This document shows positions 25,086-33,850 of a stretch of DNA of 64,000 nucleotides, one piece after another. The notes below the pieces were generated by a model. The model was not told where the DNA came from. It saw only the letters and a list, made by a program, of their open reading frames with translations, and ran no database searches. A program made the translations under genes and the position numbers. Origin of the DNA: Maylandia zebra (lineage: Eukaryota; Chordata; Actinopteri; Cichliformes; Cichlidae); NCBI RefSeq assembly GCF_041146795.1, contig NC_135180.1, forward strand, positions 38,670,794 to 38,734,793, in the 5' to 3' direction. Position 1 is the first letter of the stretch. Each line of letters opens with the position of its first letter.

Positions 25086-25469
25086 AGTGGTCTGAGCTCC
25101 AGCTTTGGTGAAATTCTCTGATTATATTTGGATGTCACGGAGCTCTGATTGGCAGGTATGGTACTGTGTGATGCTAACACACAGTCTGGGGTTGCTAACT
25201 GGCATTAGCTGATAACATAGCCTTCCATCCTCCGGTCCAAACATGGTCACATGTACTTCAGAAACCAGTGAGTCGAGCTATAGTAGCTAACGCCATCGTT
25301 CTTATACAGTCTGTCTGCTAACAGTAACAGCTGTTAGAGGAGAAATGTTTACATGCCCAATTACTCCAAACCAAATGCCACCGTAGTACCACCAGTGACC
25401 CAGGAGGTGAGCCTCTCAGAGCCTGAACCACGGCGTTGTTAACTGATGTCTATTCTTATTAATGTACAG

Positions 25470-25670
25470 AATTCACCTGCTTGCTGCTACTACTGCACAT
25501 TCACCCAATGTATATACTACATATATATGTTCTTCCTCTACAGCCAGCCCCCCCCCCCCATTTTTGCACATGTCGAGGAGCGTGTCAGGCTACATTTCAC
25601 TGTGTGTTATACTTGTATAACTATGCATGTGACAAATAAAGAACCTTGAACCTTGAACGTTAGGTAAGAA
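25470..25670 (+). mobile_element. LINE 3' end with TTGAACC-type tail
   Basis: Ends GTGACAAATAAAGAACCTTG followed by two CTTGAAC units, a form common at the 3' end of a fish LINE family. Includes a run of 13 C near 25547. Only the tail is present. Confidence 0.5.
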
Positions 25671-26204
25671 AGTCCAAAAAAAGCCCACTCTGAGTGGATT
25701 TCTGTCTGCAGGGGAGGAGTGCTGCTTTTAATGTGACTCATCTTTCACCTTCTCTTCAACAGTAATTGCAGCTGAAACAACCTGATGTGTCTCACTGAAC
25801 TGGCTGCTACCTGTAAATCCATCTTCTTTGTGAAAACCGAGGATGTTCCCTCCTTCTGATGGGAACTAAAGTAGTTTGGGAACACGTACGACAATAAAGG
25901 TGTCAGGCAGCCTTTATGTGCTGCTGTGATGTTGACTCCAGGCCGTCTTTGAGCTCCATTTGTAGCCTGAGTTTATTCCTGTTTAATCAGCGGTGCTGTT
26001 AACAGCAGCAGAGAGACCCAGCAGCAGCTGCTCTCTGCAGCGTGTCATGGATGTAGAACAGTTTAACAGTATGCATGGATTCTCAGGCAGGTTCTGAACT
26101 GTGGCTTTCTCTGATTAATGAGCAGATTTGTGAAGCTTTATTTGTGTTTAGCTGCTTCCTAAAACTGGGTTTCTACCTCAGAGTCGCGTCCTGTCCTTTG
26201 AGGC

Positions 26205-26330
26205 TAGCATGCTGTTCCTGCTTCATGTCATTGCTGGGTTATGGTGATGTTATTTATATGCACGAGGCTTACACAGCATCTATGACAGAGTACTGAGATT
26301 CATCACAAACCTCAGCTACCCACAGACTCA
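26205..26330 (+). pseudogene. L2/Rex1-like LINE C-terminal fragment
   Basis: One frame reads LLGYGDVIYMHEAYTASM; after a +1 shift LRFITNLSYP follows. Both blocks are in the order seen downstream of the RT in fish L2/Rex1-type ORF2. Broken by frameshift and truncated. Confidence 0.5.
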
Positions 26331-26370
26331 GGAACTCAGATGTAGATGCATCTACATCTGAGTTCCTGAG
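26327..26370. repeat. Perfect 44-bp palindrome
   Basis: The 22 bases starting CTCAGGAACTCAGATG are followed at once by their exact reverse complement ending TTCCTGAG, with no spacer. Symmetry stops at 26326/26371. It overlaps the end of the LINE fragment. Confidence 0.97.
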
Positions 26371-26485
26371 CTTCATCAATCACAGAACTGTGGCCTTCAG
26401 TCCACAGACTCATCTCTTTCCAATTCAGTGCAGCTTTATTGATATAGCACCAAATCACAACAACAGTCCTCTTCATATTCTAAAG

Positions 26486-27479
26486 CAGTAGTTCCCAAAC
26501 TTTTTTTGCTGGGCCCCCCTTTGTTTTACAAGAAAAATGTTCGCCCCCCCCCCCCCCCCCCTTCTCGCGCGTGCACGCGCACACATGCACAAACACATCC
26601 TCCACACGCCCATATTTTGCTCCATTGCGGTTTATTTCACACCTCAAACATTTAGTAAACAATTAAGCAAATACAAGTAATCTGCAATAAATTACAGGTA
26701 GCAATAAAATAAACTATAAAATAAACTCTTTTACGCTGCGTCCACACCTACACGGGTATTTTTGAACACGCAGCTGTTTCGTCCACGTAAACGACGTTTC
26801 GAATCATTGAAAACTGCGATTTTTTAAAACTCCTTTTTTGTGTTTACGTGTGGACGAGGAATACAGAGTTCGTCACGCAACGTCAAAGGTATGTGCCTTT
26901 TTTCACGTCACGCTGTGCGCCACGTTATTGTTTACATGAGATGAATTGCAGAATGATAGAGACGAAATACTGTTAATCTGACTGTCTGCAGGTTTACACG
27001 CAGTTACTGTCCCCCTGTTTAGAAAGGCAGAGGCGTCACGCTGTGATTATTTTACTGTATGTGTAATAATATTCAACATTGCTATCAATGCATTTTTCAA
27101 AAAATGCCTCTCTGTGCAAAATGGGTTTAAAAACATAAACAGCTGTGGGATCCTGTTTGTCTGTGATTTAAACAGCAGCGCTGCTCCCGATGAAGGGAAA
27201 ACCAACCCTGCAGGGAGACTTCGGCACCTGTGCAGGTGAAGCCAAAGGGAAGATTTGCTTCACCATATTTTCTCGTCTTTGGCTTAGAATGAAGTTGGTT
27301 TGGAAACATGTTCAGCGATGCTTCATCTCCCGCTTTGCGTTTCTGTGGGCGCCCCCTGTGCTAGCAGTGTCCAAGCGTTTTGTCTTTTTCTTCCCCCCCT
27401 TTTCATACCACGCCCCCCCTGCAATGGCTCTGCGCCCCCCTGGGGCTGGGGGGCGGGCCCCACACTTTGGGAAGGTCTG
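26486..27479. mobile_element. hAT-like non-autonomous element
   Basis: 994 bases between CAGTAGTTCCCAAAC (left) and the reverse of CAGACCTTCCCAAAG (right), each followed by a C-rich GGGCCC stretch. The flanking 8-mers TTCTAAAG and CTCTAAGG agree at 6 of 8, fitting the 8-bp duplication of hAT elements. No transposase frame. Contains a copy of the 22469 MITE family. Inserted into the interspersed repeat around it. Confidence 0.65.
26734..27030. mobile_element. Truncated copy of the 22469 MITE family
   Basis: Shares GCGTCCACACCTACACGGGT, the GTATTTTTGAA block, GTGTGCGCC-type blocks, TGCGCCACGTTATTGTTT and CAGTTACTGTCC in order with 22469-22790. The right half is missing. Nested in the hAT-like element. 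Confidence 0.7.
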
Positions 27480-27959
27480 CTCTAAGGTAAAGACCCCACA
27501 ATCAAACCACGCCCTATAAGCATGCGCTTGGTGACAGTGGGAAAGAAAAACTCCCTTTTAATAGGAACAAACGTCTGACAGAAGCAGGCTGGGGGAGGAG
27601 CAACAATCTGAGAGACTGGTTTTGACTGGTTTGGGGGAAAACGTGATCACATTTAGCTAAATCTTAAGGAGTTGGCGTCAGTAGAAGCATTTAAGGTGGC
27701 CTGGAGGCACCTGCGGGCTGCGAGGGTCCCACCTGAACATGACTGGGTCTGCTTTTGGCTCGAGATGATGACGTATTGTGATGTTTGCTGATGAATCTGT
27801 GCTCTGCGGTCGTTTTAGTGTTTAAATAAAGCAAAACGAGCAGTGCAGGAGACCCTTCACACAGCTCCCCGTGCAACACTTCCTTATAGTTAACGGACAA
27901 GCAGTGCGCATGCGCGATGGGCCCCGAGTTTTGCATGTTTTTTTTTTCTTTTCTTTTGT

Positions 27960-28050
27960 GCACGGAGGTCGCGGGTTCGACTCCTTCTCTTCCGTTGATG
28001 CCCTGCGGTGGGATGGGCAAGACCCCGTGCCCTAAAAGTTCCTTCATCAC
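27960..28050 (+). repeat. Possible tRNA-derived SINE fragment
   Basis: GTCGCGGGTTCGACTCC resembles a tRNA B box, followed by GATGCCCTGCGG and GATGGGCAAGACCC, like the body of fish tRNA-derived SINEs. No A box found upstream. Low certainty. Confidence 0.3.
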
Positions 28051-28119
28051 GTTTCCTCCTCACACCAATCAGCACCACCATCGTGTCACCTTAACAGTGA
28101 CGTCACTCCTGTGCTCTCC

Positions 28120-28423
28120 TGCCTCGAGCTGCAGCAGCACAGAGAGAGAGAGAGCGGCGCGCGGACACAGCTCAGGTGAACGCACGAGCCTCGACGCCCG
28201 CAGGAAGAAAAAAAAACGGCGAAGAAGCAGCTGCGGAGGATCTGAGAGCAGGTCCCGCGGTGCCTCCCTCCAGCTCTCCCGGTACCATCCACCCATCAGC
28301 GGTTCATCGGTGATCACATCATCCGAGACTCGACGCTTGTTGATAACAGCTGATTAAGGAAAGAAGGAAGGAAGCAAGGAAGGAAGCAAGGGACGCAGGC
28401 TAGGGGAGCACCTCGCCTCGGAC
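28120..28423 (+). promoter_or_regulatory. GC-rich promoter/5' UTR of the 28.4-kb first exon
   Basis: CpG-rich block with GA repeats (28141-28153), GCGGCGCGCGGAC and a GGAAGGAAGCAAGG purine tract just before the ATG at 28424. Promoter role is inferred from base composition and position. Confidence 0.45.
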
Positions 28424-28454
28424 ATGGAGCTGGTTAAAGAGAAGGCACCCCCAG
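28424..28454 (+). CDS. Candidate first coding exon A (possibly fgf12)
   Basis: ATG in the context CGGACATGGAG, coding MELVKEKAPP, then G|GTAGGA, a donor leaving one base of the next codon (phase 1). Upstream is a CpG-rich 5' UTR-like block. The downstream exon is not in the window. In the FHF genes (FGF11-14), short alternative first exons join a common exon 2 that starts with the rest of a Glu codon, also phase 1. FGF12 neighbours MB21D2 in human in the same orientation. That makes fgf12 the best guess, but no FGF core exon is visible, so this is inference. It could be an unrelated gene or a chance ATG. Confidence 0.4.
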
Positions 28455-28640
28455 GTAGGACGGAGGGATGGGTGGATGAAACGGTGCATGGATGGATGGA
28501 AGTTTCCCTCATCCTGTGAGGGTGGATGAGAGGAACTTGGTGCTTTTTCCCGCAGAGGGAGGTGGATGGAAGGGTGGAGGCAGGATGAAGGGGACCCGAA
28601 TGGATGGATGGATGTACGGGTGGATGGGTGGAGGGGACTG
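28455..28640 (+). repeat. (TGGA)n-rich simple repeat
   Basis: Many GGATGGATGGA and GGGTGGA units, imperfect, directly after the candidate exon. Confidence 0.85.
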
Positions 28641-28725
28641 ATGCATGTTGGGTAAAAGTGTACTGCGGTATCCTGCTGAATGCAGCTGCACTGGAGCTTT
28701 TTAGGTGTGGTTATTATGGGATGGG

Positions 28726-28730
<5 letters not shown>

Positions 28731-28767
<37 letters not shown>
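28731..28767. repeat. (GT)n microsatellite
   Basis: Pure GT run of about 37 bases. Confidence 0.97.
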
Positions 28768-28768
<1 letters not shown>

Positions 28769-28799
28769 CAGAAGCCTGATGCAGCAAACACACACAGGC

Positions 28800-30550
28800 A
28801 GGCAGACAGGTGAGGGTGGTGATGCTGACTGATGCAGACACATGGATGACGGGTGTCAGGAGGACTGACGGACGCGGAGCGACTGAGCTGCTGTTGGTGC
28901 AGTGATGCTTCGCCTGGCCGTCCCGGGCTCCACGGCAACACAACTTAAAATATGGTTAATTCCATTCACACAACATCGCCGTGGACACCGGCCCAGAAAC
29001 AAGCCTCAGAGACGCAGATCCAAAAGTTCTCCCCAAACATCAAAGGAATACTCGTGAATCCCAGGTCACCATTACAGCGATCCAGCTCTGACCTCAGCGG
29101 CAGCTGATAGTTTTATTAAACCCAAAGCTGAATTCCTCTCTTCGTTCTTTGTGTGACGATGTCAGACTCAGCTTAAACTAAATTCATCTGAGAATATACA
29201 TTTACTCGATTTATTATTAAAATAACCAGTAAGAACAGGACCACGGTAAAACAAAAAGAAAACAAGAACGTTCATTTGGGATATTTTAATCATTTCCTCC
29301 TAATTCACTGCTCTTAAGGCCTCGTGCACCTCCTCGCACACGGAGGCGAGCAGCGGAGAAAACAAGTTTGAGTCAAAAACCTTCAAACATAAAACAAACT
29401 TCCTGCTCGCTTTTAACTCCACGAAACAGAACTGGAGGAGACTCGGCGCCTCCCTCTTTGTGGTGTATGGATCCGTGCAGACGAGCTGAAGACGCTCAAA
29501 ACACGTGTCACCACGCGGCATCCATCTTGAAATCCTCCAGGCGTTTTGTTTGGTTGTTTGTATTTACGGATTACCTGTAATTTAAAGTTTTGGAGAAATG
29601 AAAACTGCATGTAGAGAAAAACTCTCTGAATCTGAGAGAAGCCATTTTTATCCTGGCAGTGAAGATGCTGAGATCCAGATGTGGCTGAAGGTGGTTCTGC
29701 TCGTATTTTAAACTTTTCTCTGCTTTAGCAAACAAGTCCAGCTGTCTCGTTCTCCTTGTGTCGTCTCATTTTTGTGGTGGAAATGCTTCCTCCGGTAACC
29801 ACGGTTACATTAGCAACGCTAACTCAGCTGTAAGCTGCTGCATGTATGAAGCTTTTTAATGAGCCTGGTTCATTTTAAGTGTCTAACTTGTTGATGAAAA
29901 TCAATTTATGGCAGCTGCAGTAAAATCAGGTCACTGCTGTCAGCCGAGCACACGAGGAAGCTGGTAATGCAACGCTTCGATTGCATCATTCCTTTATCCT
30001 GGTAAGCGTCTGATTGCTGAGGTCTCCAGACTGCAGACGTGACAGCTGACCATCAACACCAAGATTCAGCCGTTACACCAGAGGCAGCACGGGGTCCACG
30101 ACTTTCAGCCCCCGCCCTAGCGGCACGCCAGAAGTTTCGCACAGATTTTCGTGCTGTCTCTGCGCACACATGGAGAGGCTGCAGCATTAGCAGGGTTAAT
30201 GCACTTCCTGCAGTTATATTTCCAGCTGGTTTCCTGCACCCACTCTGTCAAAGAAGCTGATCATACATGTTTCTCATATTTGACATAATTCAAATTTTGT
30301 TCACCTGTGCCGTCATATTTTCTGCTTTAAAAAATCCACATTTTGAGGTTGGAGGGGTTGGTGGTGATCGTGTTATTTGGCCTCTGGGTCTCTGTGAGCT
30401 CCACACTGTGAGGAGCAGTAAAATGAAGTGTACTCGGGCTGAGAGGAGGAAGGAAGAGCTTGTGTGGCCTGAATAACAGCAGCATGTGGTAATCTTTATC
30501 TTAGTAATAAATAGAAAGTCCCAGAGTTTGTATTCTTATGGCTCCTGAGT
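28800..30550. other. Non-coding, presumed intronic
   Basis: No supported exon or element. Presumed intron if the 28.4-kb exon is real. Confidence 0.35.
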
Positions 30551-30559
30551 TTGGCTCCA

Positions 30560-30830
30560 CCATCAGATCTGTCTGTGTGGAGTTTGCATGTTCTCCCTGT
30601 GCTTGCTGGGTTCTCCAGCTTCCTCCCACACTCCAAACATGTGCAGTTAGTGGGGTAAGGTTAATAGGTCATTCTAAATCACCCATAGGTGTTAATGATT
30701 GTCTGTCTTTATGCGTTAGCTCTGTGACAGACTGGCGACCTGCTCAGGGTGTACCCTGCCTCGCCCAGACAGCTGGGATAGGCTCCACCCCCACTGCGAC
30801 CCTGAATTAGACAAACGGATGGATGAAAAT
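30560..30830 (+). mobile_element. L2-tail/SINE-like interspersed repeat
   Basis: Carries GTGTGGAGTTTGCATGTTCT, CTTCCTCCCACACTCCAAAC, GACTGGCGACCTGCTCAGGG and AGCTGGGATAGGCTCCACCC, ending in a GGATGGATGAA tail. These blocks in this order are a very common fish SINE/LINE tail. Confidence 0.7.
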
Positions 30831-32815
30831 ATTCTTAGAAATATTTATTGGTCATGTTTTCATGTAAAGGTTGAGCAGATGCTCATTAATGTGTCTGCAG
30901 TGTTGTTCTTACACTGCCCAACAAAACAAGTGCACAGCGGCTAATGTTAGCATGTTTTAAACCGGCGGGCTCATGCTAGCTATGCAGACGGCACAGCAGC
31001 AGGTTTGAAGAGCAGAAAGCAATGATGATGCTGCAGAGAGAAGCAGCTCTGTGAAGGACTGCGATCCACCGTCTTTGCATTTAGTTTGGAGTTTTCATTG
31101 ATTTCACTATTTCACACGTTTTCCCGGTTTGGCACACACGTCAGCCAACTTTCCAGCCGAGTGCACACACTCCTCTCTCCTCTGATCTCCGACCTCAGTA
31201 CATCAGTACAATCATCTCCACTTCTGCTGCAGCTGAGCCAGGGACCACAACTCCGCCACAAACCCTAAAGGCTACAAGAGGGAAAAAACTGAAAGATCAA
31301 CATCTGAGGAGGAAACCAGACGAGCATCTTTGTGTAACGGAGGAGCCTCGTATTACGCCGAAGCGCTAAAGTGGCTCAGGAAGAGTCTTAACATCAAGGC
31401 TGATCTCTCACAGCGAGAACGCCTCCAACACCATCAGCAACATTTAGCATCTGCAGTCTTCGTCTCCTGAAGGTTCTTATCCATATCAGATATTATACAT
31501 GTTGCCTAGCAACCACCTAACACGGCAGTCAGAAGCATCCGGGTCTCCCAGCATGGATGAGAGAAAGCTCAGTCCTGTGGTCGGTGCTACGAGGACATGT
31601 CAAAGTTACTGATGACACCAGGCAGCAGGAGCAGCAGGCCAATTCACAGTTGATATGTTTTTATTAAAGCGTGTTTGTGACAGATGTTGGCTCATAAAAG
31701 AAGACTCACAATAAAACAAGCGTAAAGCAATCCTGCCAGGCGGCTTCCTGCTGCCATAAAACAGAACGCGCTCCGTCGTCGCACTCGCCAAAGATAAACG
31801 AGGCTGAACTTTGAGCTAACTGCTTTATGAGTCAGACTCCTTTATGTTAACATTTGGTGTTCATTTGGTGCCCGACAGTCTTTCTCTTTGATGGGGAACA
31901 GAGAGGCCTAACCTGCAGTGTGTTGCTGCAGTGCAGCCTCTGTAACATCTGGCTGGAGCGAGTGTCAAAGCTCCTCCAGATGTGGTCCGAGCTGGTTCAG
32001 AGACACGTGAAAGCTGTGCTGAAGTCAGTGAAATGTCTGTCAGTCGAAAAGAGTTAAAAGCTGCCGTGAGTCAGCTCTCTGCTGTTCAGGAGAGCTCACA
32101 GCATCAGCGCGCTGTATTATCAGCAGAACTGCAGGCCAGTGCAGCTCTCAGCCCACCTGAACGACGGGGAATTATTCTGAGAAATCCTCTTTGTGCCAGC
32201 GAGGCCGTGCTGGTAGAATAAACCACGATTATCCTTTAAAAAGCAGAAATGCATTTATTTTCCTTAGTGTGCTTTTTAAAAATCTCACTCTCAAAGCTCT
32301 GCATGCTGAAGCAGTCAGAGCTGCTCCAACAATCAACAGTCACATGACACAAAGCTGACGTCTGCTTTAACACAAAACAGCTGGTTTATATCATAGAGAG
32401 CCTGTGATGTATAGATGTAGCTGCAACAACAGAAAGTCCGCTATGAGCAGCAGTTGGAGAGAGTTGGAAGGAAGAACTCCCTTTTAACAGGAAGACACCC
32501 GACAGCAGTCTGCTGGGAGTGTTTGTGAGGGAGACAGAAGAGAACAGGTAGCAGGACTGAGGGGGCTTCAGGGCTGTAAGCCTACAGGAGGAGTCTGGTG
32601 TCGCGTCACTTCCTTGTCTCTCCCTCGCGTGATGACACGGCCAGAATGCGGTCATATATCTGTGAAAGGCAACACTGATTAGATCGATTATTATAACTAC
32701 AGTGATTACAGCCGGATTGGCGTCCTTGCGGTGGTGCCGTAATGTTTGGTGATAAGAAAAAATTCCAAATAATTCTGGCTATAGATTTTGTTTGGGCAAA
32801 CAAAGGTACTAATAA

Positions 32816-33547
32816 TTGACATCAAAGAGAGACAAAATGGCAAAGATGAAGAAAGTCGAAGAAGATTTGGAAGAGATTAAGCATTCACTTAATTCGTTGA
32901 CGTCGGAAATTGAAAAAGTAAATAAGCAACAAGGAATATTAATGTCGATGATGGAGCAAATCAAAGAACTAAAAGATCTGGTCAAGGAGAAAGATAAGAC
33001 AATCCATTTTTTGGAAAGGAAGGTGGACGACCTAGAACAGCAGGCTCGACTCGAGGAAATGGTCATTACAGGTCTGGAAACTAAACACAGAACATATGCG
33101 AGAGTTACCGAATCTGGGACTGGTGCAAAACGAGGAGAGGACGTGCCCCCGATGGAGGAGCTACAATCGTTGGAACGGCAGGTTGTGGAATTCTTTTCGA
33201 GTAAAAATCTTCCCCTGCATAGTAACAATATATCTGCATGCTATACTCTTCCTAGAAGGCACAAAAATGCTCCTCCAGCAATTGTAGTGAGATTTGTTAA
33301 TCGAAAACACAAAGTAGAATTGCTGAGACGGTCCAGCCTTTTGAAAGGAAGTGGAGTATATCTGAATGAACATCTTACAAAAAGAAATGCAGATATTGCA
33401 AGACAAGCTCGTATTTTACGGAAGGAGAAAAAGATTCAAGCAACCTGGACCAGGAATTGCAAAGTGATGATTAAACTGAATGGAACACCAGAAGAAGCCA
33501 AGGTTGTAACGATTAAGGAACTTGAGGAATTGGACAATTATACGTGA
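32816..33547 (+). CDS. LINE ORF1 protein, 243 aa
   Basis: Nucleic-acid-binding ORF1 of the LINE. Residues about 5-85 are a heptad-rich, charged coiled coil (KVEEDLEEIKHSLNSL, then VKEKDKTIHFLERKVDDLEQ). Residues about 115-200 are basic, with PPAIVVRFVNRKHKVELL and GVYLNEHLTKRNADIARQAR, which looks like an RRM-type or CTD region of L1/CR1 ORF1 proteins. No CCHC zinc knuckle is visible. The gap to ORF2 is 303 bases. It would package element RNA as a chaperone, by analogy with the family. The first Met at 32816 gives an uninterrupted frame; an in-frame Met follows at about 32837 (residue 8). Confidence 0.75.
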   Translation: MTSKRDKMAKMKKVEEDLEEIKHSLNSLTSEIEKVNKQQGILMSMMEQIKELKDLVKEKDKTIHFLERKVDDLEQQARLEEMVITGLETKHRTYARVTESGTGAKRGEDVPPMEELQSLERQVVEFFSSKNLPLHSNNISACYTLPRRHKNAPPAIVVRFVNRKHKVELLRRSSLLKGSGVYLNEHLTKRNADIARQARILRKEKKIQATWTRNCKVMIKLNGTPEEAKVVTIKELEELDNYT

Positions 33548-33740
33548 TAATATGATTAAGATAGACAAATGGTTGCGACCAATTATGGCTATAACTAGTT
33601 TATTTTTGGCAAGGTCAAATGCTACCTCGGGAGGAAAAGGACAAAAGGAAATTGTAAAATTGGATATGGAAGATAACAAGATCAACGGACTTTAAAATAT
33701 GTTGATAAATGAATGTGAGATTGCTTAGGATCTTTTCTTT

Positions 33741-33815
33741 CCTTTTTCAGTTTTTTTTTTTTTTTTTTTTCTTTTTCTCCTTCTTTTCTCTTTTTTGTTT
33801 CCTTCTCTTTCTTAT
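33741..33815 (+). repeat. Polypyrimidine tract between LINE ORFs
   Basis: About 75 bases, almost all T with scattered C, ending TCTTTCTTATG. It lies 35 bases before the ORF2 start. Confidence 0.9.
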
Positions 33816-33850
33816 GAGGTAATAGATAGCGCTAGAATAATTTATGCATT

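Larger units (their letters stand above)
26421..27620 (+). repeat. Fish interspersed repeat, split by a later insertion
   Basis: Left part 26421-26485 (CAATTCAGTGCAGCTTTATT, ATATAGCACCAAATCACAAC). The right part resumes at 27480-27620 (TAAGGTAAAGACCCCACAAT, GACAGTGGGAAAGAAAAACT, CCCTTTTAATAGGAACAAAC). Together they match a very common teleost repeat read in one direction. A second piece (AACTCCCTTTTAACAGGAAG) is near 32473. Confidence 0.7.

Noticed and set aside
28400-28943. Minus-strand frames rich in His-Pro-Ser and His-Thr repeats
   Set aside because: Translations of the TGGA and GT simple repeats, not genes.
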